From Mastigias papua (lineage: Eukaryota > Cnidaria > Scyphozoa > Rhizostomeae > Mastigiidae), in contig OZ025276.1 in assembly GCA_964019165.1 (NCBI GenBank), forward strand, positions 1,488,001 to 1,552,000: a DNA stretch of 64,000 bases. The letters are read 5' to 3'. A program made the position numbers and the translations under genes. Below the pieces are notes generated by a model that ran no database searches, was not told the DNA's origin, and saw only the letters and a program-made list of their open reading frames with translations. This document shows, one piece after another, positions 13,335 through 23,510 of this stretch; the first letter of the stretch is position 1, and each line of letters begins with the position of its first letter.

Positions 13335-14156
13335 ACTCACCCGGTACCAGACGGACGACAGTTCGCTTGACTTAACACGGAAACAGCGAAAAACATCAAT
13401 CGTTTTGCAGAAGAACTGTCATGGCGGAAAATGCCCGAGGGAAGCGATTGTAATCTCGCTGACATTAGCGAAGATAAGTGTCCAAAATACTATAGAAATT
13501 ACACACAGTTAACAGAGCAAAGACAGGCAATTTGAAATCAAACTTAATAGCTTTAGATAACCACTCACCTGGTAGAAAATACTTGCAATAGTTCCTTGCA
13601 AGTCAAAGGGCAAACAAACTGTGACCTTGAGGGCACTGTCCAAATTAAAAGCTACCCGATCGCAATTATCTCCAGTATATACACGCGAAATACACACTAC
13701 AATAGCAGAGAATATAACTGTAAACTTCTCCTCGATACTTAAGAACAATTTAACACGACCAGCACGGTGATTTAGGGAATAGATTAGAACGGCATGGGAA
13801 GCAACTGTCATGGCGATAATCCAGCGAGAGAGGTTCGCGGGACTTCGCTGAAAACATTGAGATACATAGCTCATAATCGTAGGCAAGGCACACATGCGAC
13901 AAAGGACAAATTGGTACACTCAAGTCGAAATGTTTTGTACGAAAGTAGCGACTCACCTAGCATCAAAAGAATGAAATTTTCCACGAGTTGGCTCTTGAAC
14001 TGTCATGGCGATTAACACGCAGGGGATGGTCGTGGAATATCACGGAAACCTAGGAGATAAAGTGACCAAAACAGACGAAAACGCACACATTAGAGGGAGT
14101 AAATACACGCAAACATATATGAGACGTTTTAAGCATGAAAAGAGCAACTCACCTGG
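13335..14156 (-). other. Array of four modules ending in splice-donor-like sites (H3)
   Basis: This is the counterpart of the array in H2. Minus-strand donors are at 14147-14156, 13951-13960, 13563-13572 and a weaker CCGGGTGAGT at 13335-13344. CGCCATGACAG segments lie near 13998, 13803 and 13423. Order and spacing match H2, so the array predates the split of H2 and H3. Confidence 0.5.
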
Positions 14157-14514
14157 TAGGAGAAGCGACCAATTTCTCCTCGACATCTGCCATCAAGTGA
14201 AACCCGAGTGAGGACTGCCAGTGCTACCATGAGAGCAGGCTATCCATGCGGACGACAACAATGGAGGACAAAAGGCGAAAGACAAAGGGCAGAAAATCGC
14301 CAGATAGAAAGTGGAATAACTCGGCAAAAACTCCAGATAATGGAACAAAACTCAAAAAGGAGCGTATTCAGAACGGGTGCGACCTGCCACACAAGTCTGG
14401 GGGCGATCGGGAGAAGATCCTAATTTAAGTATAATTAACGCGGCAATTGGCGGTACTTTTGATGGGAACAATGGTGGAGCTCATTTGCATTTTAGGCATC
14501 TTAGTATATAGAGA

Positions 14515-15046
14515 CTTAGTACTGATAGCCCGCTACACGCGGGCTTCCTTAGCCCCAGTTCAAAAGTTGCATATTAGCCTTGGAAAGACTAACGCTGTGC
14601 CCCCATGAAAGTTGCTTGGTCTGGTCGCATAGGATCACAAGAAGGTGAGGTCATGGGCCTCTGCGATGGAGCACGTGACTTTCGGCCTTGCATTGTGCAC
14701 ATCGAAGAAAATTGCGAGACAAAATTGTGCAAAAAATGCTCGGATACCTGCGCTAGGCTACGGGGCAGTAAAGGGAAAGGAAGAAAATCAAGAAGCCCCG
14801 TAGCCTAGCGCAGGTATCCGAGCATTTTTTGCACAATTTTGTCTCGCAATTTTCTTTGATGTGCACAATGCAAGGCCGAAAGTCACGTGCTCCATCGCAG
14901 AGGCCCATGACCTCACCTTCTTGTGATCCTATGCGACCAGACCAAGCAACTTTCATGGGGGCACAGCGTTAGTCTTTCCAAGGCTAATATGCAACTTTTG
15001 AACTGGGGCTAAGGAAGCCCGCGTGTAGCGGGCTATCAGTACTAAG
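14515..15046. repeat. Long palindrome (foldback) of unit H4
   Basis: Arms of about 250 bp flank a 27-base loop at 14767-14793. The tips read CTTAGTACTGATAGCC on the left and its complement on the right, as in H1. The inner arm ends with the hairpin GCCCGCGTGTAGCGGGC, then CTAG at 15047-15050, followed by TC. Confidence 0.9.
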
Positions 15047-17515
15047 CTAGTCTCTATTATACAAATTGTTGAATGCACAAAAGTTTTTAAAATGCTCTCT
15101 ACAATGAGGCACTAATGAAACTACATGACATGTTGTCTCCTGCTTCACTCAACTCTAACTTAAGGAGTCTTGGAAATAATTTTAAGTTGTTATAACAGAT
15201 GCAATATAGCACATGAATTGGCAGGTATGAGTGGTTCTGTTATCATATAGGTGACCACTAATCCTGTCCACAGAGGTACACAGTCAAGTCTGATCCATAA
15301 ACGTAGGTGTTATACAACTGGAATCTGTGATAGGACTTGGTAGTTCAAGGTGATAAAACAAAAGAATATTGCTTAGTAGTCCTATATCACACAATTATAT
15401 TATATATAACAGATTGTACAACCCATGATTGAGCAGTGTGAATCATATTAGATATCAGCCAAAGTTCTTAGGGGGAGTCCATAGGTTATGGCTATACAAA
15501 ACAAATAATGCAGCTATCCAGTACTAAATTATCTGTTACAACCATGTGAAATTCAGATTTCAACCAATAATTGTAGTTGGATAGGGGAAAGTGGCCCCAT
15601 AAATCAAATATTGCTATCTAGTACTAATTCATCCCTAAAAAAACTATAATATCATATGCAGAATGATCTATGGAAGTCAGTAATTCTTTGAAATGAGTAA
15701 TAATATATATCCAGTATCATCAACTCAGATGTCAAACGAAGGCATTACCTCAGTGGGGGCAAGGGGCTTCATAAATTAAGTCTAGGAAATAAAAATGATG
15801 GTCATATCTAGTACTAATTCATCCCTTAAGAGTATATCATCACGTGCAGAATGATCTATGGAATTCGGTAATGGCATTTATAACAAATGATCTCAGAAAG
15901 AAGGGGAACTGTGTCCCAACAGAAGAACATTCAGTATAGTGGAACCCCTTAAATTTGACTTGACCAGAATAACTCTACCATCTATTGTGGAAATAACTAT
16001 GTTCAAAGCCTACTGTAAATACAGTGAAAACACAATAAAAAGAGAGTTACTGAGCTGAGAATAAAGTTGGTAACATCTTAGTGTTTGCCTGTAAAACGTG
16101 TATGATAAAATCAAGGAGTATATTCGACTGTAAGTGCAATATCTCAAATGTAAGCAAAGTTCCCAAACTCTTGAGACATCCTAACATCCAATTCACGTGC
16201 ATATACTAAGAATCAAGAGCAAGGTAAAAGCTCCTAGTACATCAGCAAATATTGCATTAAATACTGCCTCAATATCATAACCATACTTCTGCAGTAACAA
16301 AACGGTAATTTAGAACAGAACATCAAGCGAAGCTGAGCGGAACTGCCATGAGCTTATTGCCCCTGAAGCAAAGTTATGGAATGGAATCACCCTCAAAAGA
16401 CCGCAATTAAATCCAAAACAAAGGACAACAGGTATCTGCGATCGTGAGATGAACTTGGGAATCCCCTCGCATTTCACAGTACGCACTATGACAAAAGTAA
16501 AGAGTGAGAGTAAAAACTGCAAAATTAGGGTAACCAAATTCAGCAATAGCCCTATACATACTTCAGTAAAAGTATTCCACATACCAATACTTTATCCCCA
16601 AACACAACCGTATCCTATGTCATTCATACATGTGGTAAAAGCAATGGATAAATTCCAAGCTAGCAAGGAATACAACAGTAAACATACCATACTCATTTCA
16701 TCACAATGTAGTAAGAAACGTAGGATACCTTAGCAAATGAAATCAAGCGAAAAAGCATTAAACTGGAGGCAGAGCAACGAAATTCGCCTCCAAGTCACAC
16801 GACAACTATACGGTAGTCGTAATCAAAACATTGCCAACTGAAAGCAGCAAGCACGGACGGTATTCCATTTCATCTAAATAGGCATGAAAAGCAAACAACC
16901 TACCATAATCTAGCACCGAATACAAAGTCAAACATATGTTGAATATCTTTTCGCAATTTAGCAGTAAAAGCACAGTGATTTAGTACACAGAATCGAACAA
17001 CTTTGAGAAGAACTGTCATGGCGGTAATTCACTCGAGGGAAGGTGGCTGAATCTCGTTGAAAGATATGGAAATAAATGGCTGGCAACAGTAGAATACAGA
17101 TGAAATGGACAAAGGACATACAGGAATTCTTAACTCAAACCATTTCAGGAAATTAGAGCTGGCTTACCTGGAAGAACTGCAACCAAAGTCTCCTCGCGAT
17201 AACACACACAGTTACTTAGTCCTACTGGACCGCTCGCAAAACTGACAACACGCGGTCCAGCAGGGAGGAGCAACAGAATTGCTGGTAATGGCGATAAGAG
17301 GAAAGTGGAATAACTCGGCGAAAAAAAATGATAAAAATCAGATCTCTTCTTATGTAAGTAGTAGACCCAAATGGCTACCCTCAACAGAAATTTGGGGGCC
17401 ATGGGACAAATACCCTGGGAGGAGATCGTGTAGGCGGAATCAGGTCACGTGGTACAAATCTGAGCAATCTGATTGGTTTGGCATAAATTATCATATAGGC
17501 ATCTTAGTATATAGA
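14515..17515 (-). mobile_element. Helitron-like unit H4 (subfamily A, non-autonomous)
   Basis: This rightmost unit is about 3.0 kb, nearly the same length as H1 and homologous to it. Its minus-strand start TCTATATACTAAGATGCC at 17515 follows directly on the LINE base A (complement of T at 17516), fitting the Helitron A|TC rule. It ends in the palindrome at 14515-15046. An E-box (CACGTG) and an inverted CCAAT box lie near 17447 and 17470. No credible gene is present. Confidence 0.72.
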
Positions 17516-18250
17516 TGTGACATTGCTGGAATTGTTTTTGTCAACCCTGCCATTCATAATGCGGGAGCCAGAGGACTTGCAAAATTCAATAAAAGCAGCT
17601 CCAGTAGCATTACTGGGAGAGTTGTCTTTGGTTAGTCTTTTATCTAGGTGTTGATCTGGGAAGTAATTATCATCTATTGGCAAACAGTCATCCAATTCGT
17701 CATTTTCAATATAATCATTGATGTCATTCATTCTAGCATTGAAGTCACTGCATAATAGAACCCACCCTTTCCTTTCGTAAGTAGCACATTCTGATTGAAG
17801 GGTTTCAAATGACAGAGATTGCCCTGTTCTCAATAAAGTTGAACTGCTTTGAGGGATATAAATGAAACAAATGAATAAATCGTGCTCCCAACCAAATCCG
17901 GATTTGTTAATTTTGCACCAAAAATGATAGCTATCTGAAAAAGCAATGGAAACATATTTGGAAATTGAGTTGCGAACAAGCAGAGACAGACCCCCAGATG
18001 GTCTGCCGCCCAAATGATTCTTACAACCTGGTTCGTGATATTCTGAGAAATGGTCGTTTAAAGTAAAACATGATAAGTCAATAGGATATCTCCCAAGTTT
18101 CCAAAAAGCAAAGTAAATCATTACGTTCTAAAACGTTATTAAAAAGGTCACAACCTGTTTGTTTAATAAGTGTAGCCTTGGAACTTCCAAAACCATTGAA
18201 ATTCCATACAGACAAGTTAAGATACTTTTTATTAGAAAGACAGGATTTTT
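17516..18250 (-). pseudogene. LINE ORF2, N-terminal endonuclease (upstream half of the split LINE)
   Basis: This is an APE-type endonuclease domain read right to left. It starts near WNFNGFGS (about 18200), then LLCFLETW (near 18110), GGLSLLVRN, and CSDFNARMND near 17755 with the catalytic Asp and Asn. The frame runs up to ...SSNVT at 17516. The next codon, TGT, continues in frame at 1859 (CFTNSGNSVVDY) once the Helitron array is removed, so both halves are one copy. The endonuclease nicks target DNA for target-primed reverse transcription. A frameshift near 18120-18180 and the insertion make it dead. Confidence 0.85.
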
Positions 18251-18903
18251 GTTGAAAATTGTGAAAATAATCTTTAGGTAAAATGAATGTAGAATTTTTG
18301 TATATACTTTTTGTGTTGGCTTTCCCATCTCGGCCAAAACCCTATTGCTTTTCATAAATAAATTATGATAATCAGCATACGATCTGATCTCGAATGTTCT
18401 AGGATTATTGATAAATCTAAACTTTATACATCTGTTCATTGTCCAAACACTATCAATAGTAAGGAAACGGCGATTTGTACTAACCTCATCCAAGATGCGC
18501 TTTATTCCTGGCACCAGATCTTCATGTATTTTAATGTTAGTGGCCATCTTCATTGCTGTCATACCTTTTTCCTTAGTCTTGTGACTAAGGAATTTAACTA
18601 CAATTGGTCAGGGCTTATTTTCTTGTCAACGCCCGACCTGTGTACAATATCAATTTCCTTGTCATTAATGTCGAAGTCAATGTCTGTCTTGAGAGAGTCT
18701 ATCGTTAAAGCTTTGCTGTCTTCGCCTTTTTGTTCTAGCACTCCGCGAATCCTTACGGAGCTATTACGTGAATACTGTTCATGCCGGTCCAATAAAAATT
18801 GTAACTCTTTCCCGTGATCGAAATGTATGCCCACAATTTCGGTGATTGTATCCAGTCTCTCTTCTAACACAGCGTGCTTTTCCTTAAGGGTGTCAAGGTC
18901 CAT
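18250..18903 (-). pseudogene. LINE ORF1 (L1-type nucleic-acid-binding protein), frameshifted
   Basis: The protein starts MDLDTLKEKHAVLEERLDTI at 18903. It has a coiled-coil-like N-terminus, then NSSVRIRGVLEQ and KEIDIVHRSG. These are typical of the RRM-containing ORF1 proteins of L1-type LINEs, which coat the RNA as trimers. The frame shifts near 18590 and continues as MTAMKMATNIKIHEDLVPGI and YADYHNLF down to about 18300, where it runs into the ORF2 start. AT-rich 5' sequence lies beyond 18903. Confidence 0.7.
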
Positions 18904-20111
18904 TTTAAAAGTTTCAATGTCCTTTTCAAGTATTGAAGTATTGAATTATTGAAGTCTAAATCTTATTGATTGTTCAATTAGAAATAGATATTCTCTTATT
19001 TGACAGTGATTGCCATTCCCATAATTAAATCTGTCTTTCTGGTAAGTATGTTACTCGACACAGGGTTCACAGATGTAAACTACATTAGTTCAAGGTCCCC
19101 TTGGAAAAAATCTGTAATAAATCTGTCTTTTCAAAAGCATTTTCCTCCCTCTCCTGCATATTGCATGATGAAATCTCAGTTCTTGTTTGTAATATCACAG
19201 ATTTTTCCAATGTATTTCCCATCCTCTTTTGTGTTCCCATCATACGAGGTATGCAAACTGTGTTCTTGTAAGAAGTTTTCCAGGCTGTTTCATTGCACTG
19301 TCGTGGGTTCTCAGAGAGAGTACATGTGTCCGTGTTATCTCAGTCATCTGTCTCATGCAAAACTCACTCCTTATTCTTGCCAACATTTGATATAGATATT
19401 ATGAATCATATTGTGCAACACATGACAAGGTGCCAAGTGAGCATGTAGTAATTGTGAAGCACAGGAAAAGATACCAAATGAGCACATAGTAACACAAGTA
19501 ATAAATAACTAAACTCCGTGATTACACGACCTCCCCCCTAAGGTGAATTGGTCTACTAACGAGTGACAAAATCTCCAAACCTCAAAGGGGGTCTAACAAC
19601 GTGCTCCAACCAAGCTGGACAATGTAAAGGCTGAAGGTATTGATAATTTTTTACTACGAATCAATTCGTAATGAAAGTTACTATACGTAGAGCAAATGTG
19701 AAAGGCCCGAAATACTAAAATACAAACTAAATTAACCTTATATTTGTCAGGAGACAGGCTGGCAAAATCAGTATAAAGTGTTAAACCACTGCTTTAGGTT
19801 TAACTAAAATTGCAACAATTCTTTCAATATTAACCTACTTTCTCAAACAAATCTATAAAACCTTACGACCTCAAAGGAGTGACGTCATAAAATTTACATC
19901 TTGTTCGTCTATATGAAAACTTCAGAAAAATCACGGCTTGGCTACAACGTGATCGGCTACTCGTCCTTATACGTCTTTATCACATAAAAAACTCTGCGTC
20001 TGAATCTGAATCTCAAAACAAAACTGCTGAATTACCAAAAATGAGGTACATATATAGAGGGGTTCGGGGGCAAAGTTTAAAGTTCTAAAAAAGGGAAAAT
20101 ATGTATCTAAA
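18904..20111. other. No recognisable gene
   Basis: These 1.2 kb hold the LINE 5' flank (repeated 'attgaagtattgaa' near 18935) and AT-rich sequence. The 131-codon open frame at 19000-19395 shows no motif I know. I see no RNA gene or clear repeat. Confidence 0.6.
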
Positions 20112-20401
20112 TAAGGAAAAAGTCTGTCTTAAATGGTTATCAGTCCAAGACAGCCCCTCATGGTCGAGAAGATTATGAGAAGGTATGTGGGCTTGTAGCT
20201 ACATCCGGGCTTGAAATATGCCCCCTCCCATATGTTGGTCTTATGAAGGAACTTGCAGATCAGGTATTAGCCACAACCAGCAAGCTGATTATTAAAGAAC
20301 AGACAGAAGTAACATTTGTACTAGGAAATAGCGAATTACCACGCACTAAACCTAGAGACATAGATCTATCGAGATTCTCAGTGGATAAGATACAAAGATA
20401 A
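20112..20401 (+). pseudogene. Virus-like cassette, first segment (C-terminal end of an unidentified protein)
   Basis: About 95 codons without an early ATG, containing LVATSGLEICPLPYVGL and ending FSVDKIQR before TAA at 20399. This segment is in the same reading frame as the 399-residue protein that follows, only 3 bases on. It may be the end of an upstream viral gene whose start is lost, or part of one long frame broken by stops. The function is unknown. Confidence 0.4.
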
Positions 20402-20404
20402 AGG

Positions 20405-21604
20405 TTGAAGATGACGACAGTTAGAGCTAAGATCCATAAGTTCCAACGTATGATGGATAACCATCCTTTGTATGATGACTTCATTCAGTCAGACCTGTTC
20501 AGTTCTGTATATGAACTCCAAGTGGAAGAAGAGCGAGTTTGGCTAGCTGGAGCCCAAGTGCCAACTCAAATCTATTCCCCGCTTATGTGGCGGGATATAG
20601 CAAAGGCACTCAGACATGAAGCTGTTGACTGGATTGACTTGTTGCCGTATAGGGTTGTAGAAGGCAATACTAAGAGGACAAGGCATTTGCAGAAGTGGGT
20701 CACTATTGCCAAGCAGGTTAGTGAGATGGTCGCAAGTGAGAGTCTGCAAGTGGGTGACCATTCAGTCTTTTACCCACCAACAGTTGATACTGCTGCCATG
20801 CAGTTGACAGGCAATGAAGTCCTGTTAGGTGTGTACGTTGCTCTTGAGAAGTCGAACAACTGGACTGAGTTCATAGAATCGCCGTTGTTAGAACCGTTGG
20901 CCGATAAAGAGTTAAAGGCAAGACATGAAGACCAATATGTGAATATCATGCGTGCATCACGTGACAACGCAAAAGGACCGGTGTATTGTTACATACCACG
21001 TAAATTTGGCTCATTGCTGATGTGGATTGATGTTTACGACTATTACAAGATCAAGTCAGGCAATCCATGGACTTGGTTGAAGATGGCTGGAATGGCTGAA
21101 ACTCCCCTCATGGGATATGGTGACCTGCCTATGGATGAAGTCATGGATTATGTTCATGTTTTGGAGTATTTCCAGAGCTTCAGCACGTTGGTACGTGCTG
21201 CTACGTTCCATGATGAAGATCATGACATCCTTGTTAGAGAAATGCGACTGTATAAGTGTGGAGCAGGACAATTTCATGTTGGCGTGTATGGGACAGATCC
21301 ACCACCTTACAGTGAACAAGTTCCTGCAAAAGAGACACCACAGCCACAGAGTACGGAACCTGTGGCAGCTGCGTCAGCCTCTTCGAGTGCATCTCCTGTT
21401 GTTGGAGTTGCTGATGACTCGTTGGTGACAGCATCTATTGCAGCTGAGGCAATGGTTGGTGCGACTACAGGTGCAGCACAACCTGGAGTGATCATGGAAA
21501 ATCTAGGAGGAATAGGTACGGAACTACAGCCGCAGATTGGGTTAGATTTGAACCTTTTGACACTGGCAGGCAGGAAGATCTTTAAGGACATCAGAAAGTT
21601 TTAA
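20405..21604 (+). CDS. Virus-like protein with PPxY motif (unidentified)
   Basis: A 399-residue uninterrupted frame. The ATG nearest the typical context is at 20411 (MTTVRAKIHKF). The first ~300 residues look globular. GTDPPPYSEQ near residue 300 holds a PPxY motif, the late-domain type that recruits NEDD4-family ligases during budding of enveloped viruses. An Ala/Ser/Pro-rich linker and a conserved-looking tail follow (LDLNLLTLAGRKIFKDI). No intron is seen. After TAA at 21602 the same frame stays open for 45 more codons. This could be an endogenous viral structural protein such as a matrix or nucleoprotein, or a domesticated gene; I do not recognise the family. Confidence 0.5.
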   Translation: MKMTTVRAKIHKFQRMMDNHPLYDDFIQSDLFSSVYELQVEEERVWLAGAQVPTQIYSPLMWRDIAKALRHEAVDWIDLLPYRVVEGNTKRTRHLQKWVTIAKQVSEMVASESLQVGDHSVFYPPTVDTAAMQLTGNEVLLGVYVALEKSNNWTEFIESPLLEPLADKELKARHEDQYVNIMRASRDNAKGPVYCYIPRKFGSLLMWIDVYDYYKIKSGNPWTWLKMAGMAETPLMGYGDLPMDEVMDYVHVLEYFQSFSTLVRAATFHDEDHDILVREMRLYKCGAGQFHVGVYGTDPPPYSEQVPAKETPQPQSTEPVAAASASSSASPVVGVADDSLVTASIAAEAMVGATTGAAQPGVIMENLGGIGTELQPQIGLDLNLLTLAGRKIFKDIRKF

Positions 21605-21739
21605 AGTGGAATAGGCCAAGGTGTGGTCATACTAGATCTTCCCATAGACCCATGGTCTTCGACAGTGTTGAATAAATGTGCCTACGCATGGGCTGAAAAA
21701 CAAGACGTTTTCTATGGTGGATTCAATATACATGTTTAA
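21605..21739 (+). pseudogene. In-frame extension after the PPxY protein stop
   Basis: The 44 codons after the stop (SGIGQGVVILDLPIDPW... to FYGGFNIHV) are in the same frame as the 399-residue protein and end at TAA 21737. Either the stop at 21602 is a nonsense mutation or it is read through. There is no structural hint of a readthrough signal that I can judge by eye. Confidence 0.35.
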
Positions 21740-21760
21740 ATAGTGACAGCCGCCACCATC

Positions 21761-23142
21761 ATGGGTACTATCAAGTTTGCTTTTGTGCCCAGGCTGTACA
21801 GCCCTGATTTCGTCATTGAACAGGCAAATCTTGATGCTTTGAATGCTATAGAACTTGCATGTAATGTTAATGGAAAGGGCACTATCAGATGTGTACCGAC
21901 TAGTGATGACTTTGCACGAACAGCCGTTTTCAGGTGAAGTACAATGAGCGATTTCGGAAGATTGATTGGCATAACTGCAACGAATATATATAAGTCGTTT
22001 GCGACCGACGTTGAAGTCCAAATAAAGATCTCTTGTTCACTTATAGAAGGTTCAAAGTATGTAGTGCCCACATTATTGAGGAGCGATGTGCCTGATGTTG
22101 CAGGAGCTGGAGACTTGGACATTGCAGTTGAAGATGCATTGGCAGTTCTAGTAGTGGACGGACAGCATCACGATGGAGTCAACTATACCATTGTGAAGAA
22201 TGACCATACAGGAAAGTGCAGACTGAAGTTCAAGGATGGTACAACAAAGATAGACTTTGCAGCATACCCCATTTCACTACCGTCAAACCAGTTGCAGGAA
22301 AGACTGGCACATTTACAGGAGAGATGTATCCGATTGCAGGTCATTATTCGGTGCCTTTTCCATCAAGCAAAGTGTATGATTTGTACCAAGCAAAGTCTGT
22401 TTATCCAAGTGTTGGTGCCAGATATGGAGAGAAGGATAGGATCAATTCTCCTCACTGGGAAGTGTGGATGAATGTTTACATGCATGGTGACCACACAATC
22501 AAGTTGACCAATCTTGAAATAGTCCCGCATACACAAGGAGGATGTTATGTTATGGGATTGGTTGATGGAGTCACTATTATTGACACCCGCGAAGAGTTTG
22601 CAGGGCAGTGTAATGGCAAAGGGAAGTATATGATTGACAGTTATGACCCTAGTATTGTGGACATTGACAACCATGGTCACTTCTATCTGGGTACTTTCCT
22701 CAGTCTTTATGCAGCGGAAAATGATGTGTTTACCACTATAGCAGCCATGAAAGACAGAAGGTTTGAATATGCCTATTGGCCACCGAGCAAGAATGGAGTG
22801 TCAACAGAGTTTGAGATAACAGGCATTCCTGTAGCTAGCACCACAGCGCAGATTGGAGGGGTAGTTCCGGCAAGATTCTGGAATTGCAAAGTCGCTGATT
22901 CGAGTTCAATAATCCCTTCAGTGACTAAGAACCAGGCAGCTCATAGCAGGATTCCCAGTGTTGAGCACCAGAAAGCTGTCTCTTTTGCAGTCGCTTCATG
23001 CAGAGCTCGTAAGATGAAGTCAGTTGTCACCACGCTTACAGACAGGTCAGGTGTAGTAGTTGCGGAAGTTGTTCGAAATAGCCAGGGCATGTACATCCGT
23101 AGAGACGGCATACCATGTTATGGAAGATGTGTGCAGAAGATT
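21761..23142 (+). pseudogene. Second virus-like protein (unidentified), one stop and one frameshift
   Basis: The ATG at 21761 sits in a strong Kozak-like context (gccgccaccatcATGG). The frame runs MGTIKFAFVPRLYS... to a TGA at 21935, resumes at once (MSDFGRLIGITATNIY), shifts frame near 22265 and continues as GKTGTFTGEMYPIAG..., MNVYMHGDHTIKL and DNHGHFYLGTFLSLYA to about 23142. The stops and shift disable about 450 codons of otherwise well-kept sequence. The final ~30 codons of the open frame (to 23232) are LTR sequence, not part of the protein. It may be a capsid or other virion protein, but I cannot name it. Confidence 0.45.
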
Positions 23143-23386
23143 GACGGACTAAGGGGGCAATGCAATGGCATGGTAACACAACACAACAAACGACAGTATA
23201 CTAAGATTAGACAATACATCACAGACAAGTAAAGCAACATGATGACAGTACCTGTGGGAGATGATGATGATGCAACACTTAGAATTATGATGACGGGGCA
23301 ACAAAAAACGGAACATATAGGAACAGAGAACCAACGTTACTTAACATGACGAAATCAAAGATAAAAATAAAACTAGTTCTATTACA
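23143..23386 (-). repeat. Truncated 3' LTR
   Basis: This 244-bp segment repeats 24504-24745 in direct orientation with few differences (shared 'gacagtacctgtgggagatg'). It ends abruptly in the LTR interior at 23143, where the virus-like coding sequence begins, marking a deletion or recombination breakpoint. Confidence 0.82.
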
Positions 23387-23510
23387 TAACTCCCTCCTTC
23401 AAAATCAAGTCTCCCGACTTGACGAATCAAAAGAGAGCAATGAAAAAAAAGTGAATAAATGACAGACGAGACACATAACAACCTAAAACCACACAATGCT
23501 ACAGATTACG

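Larger units (their letters stand above)
9979..14514 (-). mobile_element. Helitron-like unit H3 (subfamily B, non-autonomous)
   Basis: This third unit of about 4.5 kb is homologous to H2 along its length, without the 632-bp duplication. On the minus strand it starts TCTCTATATACTAAGATGCC at 14514 and ends in the palindrome at 9979-10584. At 14514/14515 the end of H4 (CTAAG) abuts the TC start of H3 directly, so the units are true head-to-tail neighbours. No Rep/helicase domain or credible gene is seen. Confidence 0.68.

Noticed and set aside
19000..19395. 131-codon plus frame as a possible host gene
   Set aside because: No ATG context, domain, splice partner or compositional signal supports it.
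23143..23232. Last 30 codons of the second virus-like frame
   Set aside because: These bases are LTR sequence, repeated at 24504-24600, so they are not part of the original protein.
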